Assembly: GCA_023375675.1 (NCBI GenBank)
Contig: JALQBC010000026.1
Coordinates: 537,403-601,402, forward strand
Direction: 5' to 3'
From: Cytospora piceicola
Lineage: Eukaryota; Ascomycota; Sordariomycetes; Diaporthales; Cytosporaceae
DNA length: 64,000 nucleotides
Shown: piece by piece, positions 52,331-63,936 of the stretch
How positions within the stretch are numbered: the stretch's first letter is position 1
Layout: the number at the start of each line of letters is the position of its first letter
The notes under the pieces: generated by a model
Told to the model about the DNA's origin: nothing
Seen by the model: only the letters and a program-made list of their open reading frames with translations
The model's database searches: none
Made by a program: the position numbers and the translations under genes

Positions 52331-52494
52331 AGAACTTTTCTTTTTAGATTTAATTTGTTTATTTGTTTTCTTTACGAATAATAGCGGTATTTAATTTGTT
52401 TTTTTTAGGGTTTCTCGCGCTAGTATACCGTATAAGTAGGTACTTTTTATTATTTTTTATTCCGTAAGCCTAAAGAGATAAATCACTGAGATAA
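52331..52494. other. Upstream part of the RIP-poor segment
   Basis: Keeps TTTGTTT and other TG-containing words and a GC-richer patch, CTCGCGCTAGTATACCG (52414-52430). It may hold the first exon or promoter of the minus-strand gene. No start codon is visible. Confidence 0.4.
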
Positions 52495-53340
52495 CTAAGA
52501 TTACTACTTTTACTACTTTTACTACTCTTACTACTCTTACTACTTTTACTACTATAACCTTAACTACTATTATAATTACTATTAACTACTACTTTATGTT
52601 ATTAGTATTACTATTATTACTACTAAAACTATTAATAATACTACTTTAACTATTACTATTATTATTATTATTACTATTATTACTATTAAAACTATTAATA
52701 ATACTACTTTAACTACTATTATTACTATTAAAACTATTAATAATACTACTTTAACTACTATTACTACTATTAAAACTATTAATAATACTACTTTAACTAT
52801 TATTATTACTATTATTATTACTATTATTACTATTACTACTTAAACTATTACTATTATTATTATTACTATTACTACTGTTAAAACTATTAATAATACTACT
52901 TTAACTACTATTATTACTAGTACTACTATTACTATATTTACTACTTTTACTACTATTATTACTATTACTACTATTACTACTACTATTATTATTACTACTA
53001 TTATTACTATTATTACTATTACTACTTAAACTATTACTATTATTATTATTACTATTACTACTACTTTAACTATTACTATTATTATTATTATTACTATTAT
53101 TACTGTTAAAACTATTAATAATACTACTTTAACTACTATTATTACTATTAAAACTATTAATAATACTACTATTATTATTATTATTACTACTATTATTACT
53201 ATTATTACTATTACTAGTACTATTACTATTAAAACGTTTAATAGTACTACTTTAACTATTAATATTATTACTACTATTACTATTACTACTACTACTACTA
53301 CTATTACTATTATTATTATAGCTGTTATTTATATTACTAT
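52495..53340 (-). repeat. ACT/ATT trinucleotide array, right of cargo
   Basis: About 850 bp of ACTATT and ACTACTATT repeats, the inverse of 50890-51430. It contains a longer unit, with 'aaaactattaataatac' followed by 'tactttaact', repeated at least six times with spacing of about 50-160 bp. Confidence 0.95.
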
Positions 53341-53810
53341 TACTTATTACTAAATATATATTATTATTAGCGTTAATAGTAACTAGTATATTATAACTTA
53401 ATACTAAGTATAAAGTATATAAAATAAGTAACCTTATATATAAATATATTATTATTCTCTTTCTTTATAGCTCTTATAACTATCGACTTATAAATACTAT
53501 TATTAACAACTTTTTAATATAACTAAGTCTTTATTTAAAGTATTACTTTATTTTACTTTTTCTATTAAAGGTTAATATCCTATTAATCTTATAATATTTA
53601 CTTTTATATTACCTTAAAAGGTAATAAGTTTACTTAAACGCTTTAACAGTTTACTTATAATATCTTTTCTTATTTATTAAACTATAAAACCGGTATATAT
53701 TACCTTAAATACCTTTTATACTTTATATATAGTTTATACTATAATATAGTATAAGCTATAAAGCTAATATAAATAAATTAAATAGAAAAAAAATATCTTT
53801 TAATAAAGGA
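53341..53810 (+). other. Region upstream of hAT transposase
   Basis: AT-rich, no gene recognised. Probably the transposase promoter and leader; no core promoter element could be fixed. Confidence 0.45.
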
Positions 53811-56800
53811 AAATCGGCTATACCTATCGAGGCTAGCTCTTTTAATTCGTAGAATATAAACGATAGCTTTAGCGACGAAAGTAACGAAAGTAATAACGAT
53901 TCGAATTCGTATATCGGTACGTCTGATCCGAGTTTAAATTCGGTATTTAAAAGGCCTTTTAAAAGGCTAAAGGCTTTTAAAAGCGATAAAACGAATAATA
54001 TAAACTACTCGTTCTTAGCGTTTAACTCTTACCTTATTAAAGAAGGTTTATTTACTTTTAATTTATTGCCTATCGATTATTCTACCCCTTAAAAAGTCGA
54101 ATTTAAATATACAATACTTAAGTATAATTATAAATGCGTTTTAAAGGCTTTTAAGCCTTAAATAAGCTCTAATAAATCTATATACTACCGAGAGCACTAT
54201 AAATAAATCGCTTATAATAAAGAAACCGAAGCTTATTTAACTTACAGTTAGTATTAACGGTTTTTTAATTTAAAAGTATATTATAATTATATTTAATATA
54301 TTAATAGCTAATTATTTAATCTATTAAGGAGAACGTATATCGACGCTATTACTAGTAATTTAAATATTCAGTTAGAATCGAATTATATATAATTATCGTT
54401 AAGCGAATCCTTTAGCAGAAATTCTCTATAAAGAAAGAAAGATCGAAATATAACCTTATTAAACCTTATCGATAGACAGATTTATTTAAATAAAGTTATT
54501 AACTTTCTTTTAACTAATAACCTATCTTTTAATACTATTTTATCTTTATTGTTTTGCGAATTAACTAAATATTTAAACGAGTAAGTTTAATTAAAGTTAT
54601 TTTATTTAACTTTTAAGTTTATTTATAAGTATATATATTAAATACTAATAATTATAATTTTAAACCGTTAGAAATACACTTAAGCTATATTATCGAAAGC
54701 TAAAAGCCTTTTTAAACTAGTAATATAAAAAAGTATAAACCGAAATTAAAAATATAATAAAAGAGTAAACTATATTAAAAAAAGGTATATCTATACAGCT
54801 AGATATCTGAACTTCTATCGATTCTATAGGCTATTTAAGCGTTATTTTAAACTACGTTAATTCGAATTTTAAACTAAAATATCGGCTTATAAGTAAAAGC
54901 TTTTAAGTTTTATATATATATTAAACCTTACTAATATATATAATATAATAGGCTTTAAATATTTAAAAGAAGCGTATAGCGGCGACTATATTTATAAGGT
55001 TTTCTATAACGAAATTTTAAAGCCTTATAATATATCTCTTAGTATTATTAATAGTATTACTAAAGATAACGGCTCGAATAATAACACCTTTTTAAAGGCT
55101 TTTAAATCGAATACGCTATTTAAAGATAATATCGAATATTTAAACGATATACGATATATAGTATATACGCTAAATTTAATAGCTAAAGCGATAATTACTT
55201 CTTTTAATAATAATACTATTAATAATAAAGATTTAAAAGATATAGAATTATCTTCGATATTTATATAAACTAGCGAAGAGTAGGAAAAAATAAGCTAAAG
55301 AAATAAGAATTCTATATTTAATAAGCTTTTAAGTATATACTTAATAACCTTTAACCTTAACTAAGTTAAATAACTATAAGTACTAATATTAAGTTTATTA
55401 GGTTTACTTAATAAAGTTCGATAAGTAGCTATTACTATTAAACGAAATCGACAGATAAAACGACGTTAAAACGAAATTTTAATATAATTTAAAGCCGAAG
55501 GAAAGATTACTAATAACGATAATAAAGTTTATATTCCTTTAGGTTAGTATAACATTAATAGTATAGCTAAACGGTTTTAAGTTTTTAATACTAACTTAAT
55601 AAATAAATATCGATACTTGCTAGAACTTACTTTTAAAAATGCTTAAAATAGCTATCGAATTTAAAGACCTTATCGATTTATTAATTAAAGAATTTAACTA
55701 CAGCCTTTTAAAAGAGATTATAATAAAGCCGTCGGAATAGGCTTAACTCGAAAATCTAGCTGAAATTCTACAGATTTTTTATATACCTACTATATTACTT
55801 TAAAACTAGAAATACCCTACTTTAAACTTAGTTATTAAATTAATCGAGCAGGTTTATTTTAAGCTTATCGATTTTTATTAACTATATATTAACGAGAAAA
55901 AACAGGCTAATAAAGAAAGCGTAAGTTAAATTTATTATTTATTACTAAAGTTAAATATTAATATATATAATATAGTTTACTTTACACCCTTACGCCGATA
56001 GCTTTATTTAAGCTATAGAAAACGGCCTTAATAAACTAAACTAATATTACCTTAGTAACTAGAAATAGACTAGTAGTAATATATATAAATTTAAAACTTA
56101 TATATTTTTAATAGTTTTAGATCTTCGAAGTAATATCGATACTACTTTAAAGAAAATACACCTTAATAAATCGAACATATAAGCTATTAAAGATATGTTT
56201 TTAAAGGAAGCTAAAAGGTACGTTTAAAGATTTAATTAAGTATATTTTAAATACTAATATAAACCTAGTTTATATACCGAAATACACGAAAACGAACAGG
56301 AATTACTACTACAGAAAGCCTTTAGTTCGTTATCTGAATTAGAGCTTAATACTAATATATATATCGATTTAAACCCTTCTATAAAAAAGCCTAAAAAGGT
56401 TAAAAGAAAAGAGAAAGAAATAAGTCTTTATAACTCTTTATTTTCAGATAAAGAATAATAAAAAAATACGTAGTTAAATAAAAGCGTCAAGGTTAAAATT
56501 AATAATTATTTAAAAGAAAAGCTATAGCTTATAAACGTAAGTTTTAAATTCGTTTAATTAAATTATAACCTTATTTATAAAAGCTAATACTATTTAATAA
56601 GTCGATATTTTTACTTAATAGAAAGTTAATAAATATACCTACCTTATATTATCGATTTTAACAGTATAATACCTTAATATTTTAGCTACTTCGGCGGCTA
56701 TCGAAGGTAACTTTAATAACAGCACTAATATAATAACTAAACGGCAAACTCGGCTTTAAAATATAACTCGAAAACAGCTTTTAATTTTAAAATATAGTAG

Positions 56801-56927
56801 TATTAATTCGGTAAGATAGAAAGAAGCCTTAAAAATTAAGAAATACCCTGATTTAAAGGCCGATTTAAACGATAATATTACAGAAATAGATATATTAGAC
56901 AGAGATAATAGCGATATTAACGACTAA
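53811..56927 (+). pseudogene. hAT transposase
   Basis: Start-side and end-side motifs share one frame ending at TAA 56925-56927 (about 1038 codons). N-terminal region: Ser/Asn/Asp-rich, then a decayed BED-type finger where S-N-K-S-I-Y-Y-R-E-H-Y is visible near 54170-54200. Core: Q-L-D-I-stop-T-S-I-D-S (54796-54825, the D-x-W-T-S block, TGG now TGA), I-T-K-D-N-G-S-N-N-N-T (55056-55088). C-terminal hAT dimerisation region: Y-L-N-I-L-A-T-S-A-A (56670-56699) and T-K-R-Q-T-R-L. The D-x-W-T-S block is one base out of frame with the rest, so small indels lie near 54725 and 54920. The enzyme would cut the 11-bp ends and make 8-bp duplications. It is inactive here. Confidence 0.85.
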
Positions 56928-57320
56928 GTTATAAGGTTAAACGTTTTATTTAGTTTATTTAATTATATATTAATAACTTTTTAAGTTTATTACTTTAATA
57001 ACGCTATAAGCTATAATACTTACTAATAATATAAAAGGTTTAATATAAGCTATATAGTAATACTATAATAATATAGCTATAATATATTTATAATTTATAA
57101 ATATATATTTAAAATATTAAAATATAGAAATATAATATACTTATATAATAATAGTTTATAGTTTATAGCTAATATTATTATTTTAACATATATTAATATA
57201 ATAAATATATTATACTTACTTTTCTATTAGTTATATTTTTATATTTTTAATATAAAAATATAAAATAAATATAAAAATATATTATATTTCTATATTAAAA
57301 ATATAAAAATATAAAATATT
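56928..57320 (+). other. 3' non-coding part of hAT
   Basis: AT-rich sequence after the transposase; subterminal-type motifs begin at about 57230. No gene seen. Confidence 0.6.
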
Positions 57321-57720
57321 TTTAAGTTTTTTATAATATTTTATATATTAAATACTTATATTTATAAGCTAGTAGTACTATTATAAGTTATATTAATAAT
57401 AATAATATTATACATTTACTTTTATATTACTTATATTTTTATATTAAAAATATAAAAATACTTTATATTTCTGTATTAAAAATATAAAAATACATTATAT
57501 TTCTGTATTAGAAATATAAAAATATAAAATACTTTTAAGTTTTTTATAATATTTTATATACTAAATACTTATATTTACAGGCTAGTAGTACTATTATAAG
57601 TTATATTAATAATAATAATATTATATATTTACTTTTATATTACTTATATTTTTATATTAGAAATATAAAAATATAAAATAAATATAAATATAAATATATA
57701 TTTGTATTTATATTTATTTC
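57321..57720 (+). repeat. ~212-bp tandem repeat with subterminal motifs
   Basis: 'ttttaagttttttataat' at 57321 recurs at 57533, followed in both by the same ~190 bp including 'ctagtagtactattataag' and the inverted pair TATTTTTATATT/AATATAAAAATA. The array sits just inside the right end of the hAT. Confidence 0.82.
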
Positions 57721-57797
57721 CGACCTTTTATATTTATATTTTTATATTTTATATTTGTATTTTATATTTACTTATATTTTACAACTCTGCTAATAAA

Positions 57798-60700
57798 GCT
57801 TTTAGCTTTTTATAAAGCTTATATTATATAGCTTTACTTTTATTATCAATATTATATTTCTTAAGTATTATTATAATATATTATTATATTTTAAAGAATT
57901 TATAGTAATATTAAATCTTTTTAATTATTAAAGTAATCTTTTAATATCTATAAGTTAATACTTTATATATTCGGTAAATAAGCTTACTTTATAGGTTTTT
58001 TAAAACGTAAAATCTGTTTACTTAAATAAGTATTTCGTTTTTTTCTTAAAGGTTTTCTTTTTCTTTAAATATAAGCTATTATTAAAATTCTTTAAGTTTT
58101 ATTTCTTATTTTAAATTTACGTTACTTTAAAAAGTAACGTTTAGTTATTTTAATTTTTAAATAAACGTATTATTATTATCTTATTTAAAAATACTTTATA
58201 TTTTTAATATTATATCTTATTAGTAATTTAAGCGTTTACTTTAAATATTTATAATCTTATTATTTACTTTTTTATAGTAATAGATTTTAATATCGAATTA
58301 AGATATAAATTCTACTTATTATACTTATCGTTTATTAAGAACTTTAATAGTTATAAACGTTATTAAGTTCTTATAGTTTAAGTAAACCTTTACTTAATAT
58401 TTTACGTTTATTAAATAAGATTTTTATTTTTTAAATACTTCGATAATTACTATAAGTTTTTTATTATATATTTAATATCGAAGTTTAAGTTTATTAAGTT
58501 TCTTTAAAAGAAATATTATTAAGTATAACTTACTGTTCTTATCTTATTATTTAAGTTATCTTTTAAATATAAAGTTTAAAGAGTTTATTTTAACTTTAAA
58601 TAGTTTTTAAAGATTTACTTTTATTAAAACTAGTTCCGATATAACTATATTTTTAAGCTTATTAAATACCTTTTATATTTCTATAGTTTAATTAAATAAT
58701 ATATTTTTCTTTATAAGATTAATAAAAGGTATTATATATTTACTATAGTTTTTAATAAATTATTAATAAAAGTTTATAAATTTTAAAAAGCCTTTAACTT
58801 CTTTAAAGTTTATTAGTTTAAGCTAATCTTTAAGTATTATAATCTTTAAATCTTATATTCGGATTTCTTTTAATAAGATAATATATCCGAAAACATTTAC
58901 CTTTTTAATATAAAAAAAACTACTTTTTAGTTTTATTAACAGTTTTATATTTTATAATACTTTTAATACTTAGTATATATACTTTTTATACTTATTTTTA
59001 TTTTTAAAGTAAATAAGAATATTATTAAAGTATATAATAATAGTAATATTTAAATATTCTTATAATATATAGTTAATTATAGCTTAAAATATAATTAAAG
59101 CGTTAATAAGTTTAAATAGTATTATTAAATACTTATAATATCTATAATATATTTTAAACGCTATTTTTTATTCTATTCTTTTTTTTATTTTAATTAAGTT
59201 ATAAGCTTCTTTTAAGTTTAAAGCTATAAAGATTTTTACTTTATATAACCTGTTTTTAAGTTCTTTAATTAAAAATAAAAGGTATTTATTTTTAATAGTA
59301 ATTTCGTTAAGCTATTAATAGTTAATATATAGTTTTAACTTTTTATTTTTCTTTAAAATAAATAAGATTAAGTATTTTACTAGCGATATTAATCGTTTTA
59401 TATAACCTTTTACTAAATTCTTATCTAGGTATTTTTAAAGTATTTTTAATTAATCTTTATTTAACTTATAAATCTATTAAAACTTTAGCTATATTCTTTT
59501 TTTTAAAGGTATTTTATAATTTTATTAAGTATATTTAAGTAGTTTAATATTAAGAACTTTTAAAAATAGTTTAATATACTTTTTATATTTTTTTAAAATA
59601 TAGTTTTTAAGTTTTTTTCTTACCTTTTTAACTTTTTATAAGTAGTTTATAAATTATTTAAGTAGCTTTTATATTTATATTATCGTTTTTAATATAAAGT
59701 AGTTTTTTATTATATTACTATAATTATTCTTATTACTAATAGTTTAACTTCTTATTATATTTATATCTTATACTTATATCTTTTAATATCTTAAATTACT
59801 TAAGTTATTATTACTATCTATTATTTTCTTTTAGTTATATTAACTTTTTTAATTATATCTTTATATTATTATAACATTATTTAATACATTTATATAATAT
59901 TTAATTTACTTAAAAGCTTTATTTATACTTTTTTAGTAATATAATCCTTTTTTAAAATATTCTTTTTCGATATAGTTTTTAAAACTATAATAGTTCTTTA
60001 AACTCTTTTAAAGGTATTATTAAGTATGTTTAAATACTGTTTTCTTAAGCTATTCTTAAAAACTAAACTCTTTTTCTTAATATTATTAATTATCTTTTTA
60101 ATTAAAGTACGGTTTATTTAATTAATCTAGTTAGTAATTTAATTAATATATAAGTTATACTTTTTAAACTATATAATACTTAATATTATATTATAGTTTA
60201 AAAGGTTTATAATATTAAAGCTAAAAGTTTTATAATATTATTAAATAATAATAAAAAGATAATTAGTTTCGTTATTAATTTATTTATTACTATAAATAAC
60301 GTTAGTTTTTTCGATTATTTTTAGTTAATATAGTTTTTTCTTTTTATAATAAGCTAGTCGGTACTTATTAACTACTTTTAAAAAAATAAAGTTCTTTTAA
60401 ACATTATTATTTAATAGTATATATAGTTTAGTTTTACCGATTTATATTTTTAATTATAAGTAGTTATAATTATAAATACTTATTATATAAAGAAACTATT
60501 TTAGTTTTTTACTATTAAATAGTTTTATTTTTAATAGCTTAAGTTATTTTTTATTTACTTTACTACTTATTATATTAATTCTTTAATTAGGTTTTATTTC
60601 TTTTTAAAAAGTAGTACTTTATAGGTTTTTTAAAAAGGTATTATTCTTTTCTTTAAATCTTTTTTTTAAAACGTTTTTTTTTTAAAACGTTCTTTAATAT

Positions 60701-62836
60701 CTATTTAAAAGCTTAAAGTCGGTTTCTCTTCGATTTTCGCTTATTTTAAGTATATATTATTTTATACTATTTTATATATTTATATTAAAAATAGATATAA
60801 TAAGTATCTGATAAATAGTTATTAATAATAGATTTTATTCTTATATAGTTTAAAAGGTAATATTTTTTATTAAGTATAAAGATAATATAATTCTTTAAAT
60901 TTCTTTTATCTGTTCGGTAATAGTATAAAGCGATATTATTAAGTCGATAAACTTATAAAATTAATATATTTATATATTATTATAAAAAGAAATTATTTTA
61001 TACTTTATAAAAATAATATACTTTATATTTATTATTAATATATAAGATTTAAATAACTTATATTACGTATTATATATATTTTAAAGATAAATAAAACTAG
61101 TTATTTTATTATATCGTTTTATTATAAGTAGTTTTTCCGGTTTTTTTTATTAATACGTTATATATAGTAAACCGGACGTTATTTTTATAAAAGGTAAGAT
61201 TTACTATACTACTTAAGAAATAATACAGATTATTTAATATATATTAAAGTAATACTAAGTTCTTTTTTATTATTTTAAAGATTTATTATACTTTTTTTTT
61301 TATAAAGTTATTTATAATATTATTATTAATTTATTTATTAAAATCGTTTTTACGTTTTTATATATTTTTAAAGCTTATATTATTATATAGCTTAGTTTTT
61401 TATAATTCTTTTTTTAAAACTATTTAGTTAATAATATTAACTATTACCTTTCTTTTTTTTATAAATTTAATAACTTATTTTTTATTTTTTTATAATATAT
61501 TTTCTATAGTTTTTAAGGTTTATATTTATCTAAAAAGTTCTTTTTTTTAAAAAGTAGTTATATAGCTAAAGCTTATTTTTATTTTAGTCTTTTAAATATT
61601 AGAAAAAGTAATAATATCGTCTTAGTATAGTTCGAATAAGATTTTCTTTTTATATTTTATAAAGGTTTTTTAAAAGTTTTAATCGCTTTTTTAGTTTATT
61701 TCCGCTACTTTTATTAAATAATCGATATTAAAGTAGTTAAAGTTATTATCTTAAATTACTATATTATATAACGGTCTTTACCTTCTTATTATAAAGGTTT
61801 AATACCTTATATTATCGTTATATTATTATCTTTTAAATATAAGTTTTTATACTTTTTTTAACTTATTTCGGTAGTTTTATATAAAAATTTTTTTTTTATT
61901 ATAGTTAAAGTATTTAAGCTTTAATTTATTTTTACGTTCGGTTATATTAAGTTTTATAAGCTTTATATATTATTTATATATAATACTATTACGATTATTT
62001 TTTTTATATTAAAACTTTTTTTTAGTATTAAAAATATAAAGTTTTTAATAAAACCTATTAGCTAGCTTAAGCCTTTATTTTTTTAGTTATTATTTATATA
62101 ATCTATTATCGATTTAAACTACTTTTTTTACGTATTTTATAAAGTTATTTAACTTATTTTCTTTAGTTAATTTATCTTTAACGTTATTCTTTAGTCTATT
62201 ATAGAATAATATTATTAAAGGTTTATCGGACTATTTTAACTTTATAGAAATCTACCGAAAGTTTATTAAATAGTTAAATATTAAAGTCTGTTACTTATAT
62301 TTAGTTAAGTCTTATTCTGTTTATTATTCTTTTTCGGGTTTACCGAAAGCTTTTTTTAAGTATTATTTTAAATAAAGTATAGTTTTAGAAAATATCGACG
62401 ATATTATTTTCTTTAAACGAGTTATAGTTATTATTTAAGTAGTTATATATAATAGGTTCGAACTAAGTAAACGTGTTTTCTTTTAATAAGGTAGCTATAA
62501 AAAAGATCTTATCGCTTTCCGTAGTAAAGTCGTTTTTATAATATCGGAAGTAAGCTTTAGTTATAATAAGAAACCTTTATAAGATTCCTTTAATATTATC
62601 GAAAGCTTTAAGCTTTTCGAGTTTAATAGCTTTATATAAGACTTTCTTTTCTTTTTTTTCTTTACTTTCTTTATTAGCTATTAACTTATTATACTTACCT
62701 TAAAGATCGTTAATTAAAATAAAAGCTTTTATAAGCCTTTTACTATCGGTTATCGAGATATTAAGTATTATAATAAAATATCGGAATATTATTTAATAAT
62801 ATATATTAAAACTATATTAAATAAAAGTTATTAAAA
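57798..62836 (-). pseudogene. pol: Gypsy-A copy 3, rest of gag-pol
   Basis: Matches 29062-34137 of copy 2. The reverse transcriptase active-site codons are at 59031-59042 (Y-F-N-N on the minus strand). The gag-side half (59660-62830) matches 1-3199. It is more decayed than copy 2. Confidence 0.82.
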
Positions 62837-63151
62837 TATAGTAATTATAGTATAACCTTTATAAAAGTACTTATTATAACCGGTAAAGTTTATATTATTA
62901 ATAGAATATATATATAAAAGATAAATAATATTCCGAGCTTTTTCTTTATAATAATTAAAAAGTAATAAAACTTATTATAAGAATAATATTTAAATTAATA
63001 ACTAAAGACTAGTTATAAACTATTTAAAAAGCAATACCTTTTTATCTTTATATATTTAGCTTTTTAGTTATAAGCTTAAAGTACTTATAGTAAAAACATT
63101 ATAAGCTCCTTTTACTTACTATACTTATAGGTTAAGTATTATAAGCATTAT
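62837..63151 (-). repeat. 5' LTR of Gypsy-A copy 3, truncated
   Basis: Aligns with the first 315 bp of the left LTR, then switches abruptly to the repeat head at 'attat/accttct'. The missing 143 bp are not found further right in the window. Confidence 0.87.
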
Positions 63152-63499
63152 ACCTTCTGTTAAGAAGGTTAATGTTTGTTTTATAAGGCGGGCGAGTATA
63201 ATAGAAAATTGTTGCCCTTAAGATGTATACTACCTGTTTTTAATTCTAATTAGCTTTAAATTATAATTATACTGATTCGCTATAGCACCCGTTTCTCGGA
63301 TTTGATTAGATACTGAAAGCAGTGTTTTTAGCCGTTAAACGGCTAAGAGAACTAGAAATTATAAGGCCTTTAATGCCTGCCGGAAGACTTACAGTCATTT
63401 TAAGGCCTACGATAAGGCCTACGATAAGGCCTACGATAAGGCTTACGATAAGGCCTTTCACCGTAGACCTTAGGTTCAAACTAAGATGCACGCCTAAGT
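63151..63499 (+). repeat. Repeat 'head', direct copy
   Basis: Starts with ACCTTCTGTTAAGAAGGT, a small hairpin, and is the inverse of 24848-25199. It retains many CA and TG, so it is among the least mutated sequence here. Overlapping frames on both strands (63306-63491 and 63322-63504) arise from the minisatellite and lack any familiar feature. A 16-bp palindrome-like AGCCGTTAAACGGCT lies at 63330-63344. Confidence 0.85.
63402..63461 (+). repeat. 12-bp minisatellite AAGGCCTACGAT
   Basis: Four head-to-tail copies (63402-63449, the last with one change) and a partial fifth. AGGCCT is palindromic. The inverted head at 24848-25199 has only degenerate traces. Confidence 0.93.
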
Positions 63500-63925
63500 T
63501 TTAATCCGATTAAAAAGCAGTTACCTAAATCTAAATCTATATAAAAAGGGCTATTAAACGGTATATTTAATTAAATCGTAGCCCTTAAGGTAGGCTTAGT
63601 ATTAAAGCTAATAGTTCTAATTCTCTAGGTTCTTAAGGTTCTTAACCCGAACCCTAGCCTTTCCCTTCCTCTTTACTTACCTAGGCCTTTAGGTTTATAT
63701 TAAGATACACGCTCGAGTTTTAATCCGATTAAAATAGACTTACCTAAATCTGAATTTATAGAAAAAAGGCTATTAAACGGTATATTTAATTAAATCGTAG
63801 CCCTTAAGGTAAGCTTACTATTAAAGCTAATAGTTTTAGTTCTCTAAGTTCTTAAGGTTCTTAACCTAAACCTTAGCCTTTTTCTTCCTTTTTCTTTACC
63901 GAAGGCTTATATAAGCCTTTAGATT
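63500..63925 (+). repeat. Two tandem ~207-bp units
   Basis: Units start 'gttttaatccgattaaaa' (about 63500 and 63717) and end 'cctttaggttt...acgctcgag' or, for the last, 'cctttagattcgaattaag'. Each has 'ggctattaaacggtatattt', 'gtagcccttaaggta' and 'ggttcttaaggttcttaac'. Only the last unit has the form that runs into a microsatellite, as at 3784. Confidence 0.88.
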
Positions 63926-63936
63926 CGAATTAAGTT

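Larger units (their letters stand above)
48611..57789 (+). mobile_element. 9.2-kb hAT DNA transposon with extra sequences
   Basis: The ends are CAGAGTTATAA (48611-48621) and its near-perfect inverse TTACAACTCTG (57779-57789); the one mismatch is a G/A change. Both sides carry the 8-bp duplication CTAATAAA (48603-48610, 57790-57797), the hAT hallmark, and removing one copy restores the Gypsy-A sequence seen at 29050. Subterminal AT motif clusters lie at both ends. A decayed hAT transposase is at 53811-56927. At 9.2 kb it is large for the superfamily, with an additional plus-strand frame, a RIP-poor zinc-finger frame and long trinucleotide arrays. Confidence 0.93.
46143..63151 (-). mobile_element. 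Gypsy-A copy 3, split by hAT and truncated at right
   Basis: Colinear with copy 2 once the hAT at 48611-57789 and one 8-bp duplication are removed. The left LTR is complete at 46143-46600. The right LTR (62837-63151) stops after about 315 of 458 bp, where the repeat head begins. Mutation is heavier than in copy 2: most remaining CG in the antisense frame and pol has gone too. Position 46138-46142 (TTAAC) would be one target duplication, but the other end is missing. Confidence 0.9.

Noticed and set aside
63402..63461. CRISPR-like array
   Set aside because: Short identical 12-bp units with no spacers; a minisatellite in a eukaryotic context.
63306..63504. Two overlapping frames on opposite strands with Ile-Val-Gly-Leu and Arg-Pro-Thr-Ile repeats
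   Set aside because: Both come from the 12-bp AAGGCCTACGAT minisatellite, which has no stop in either direction; lengths and starts are not conserved in the inverted copy at 24848-25199.
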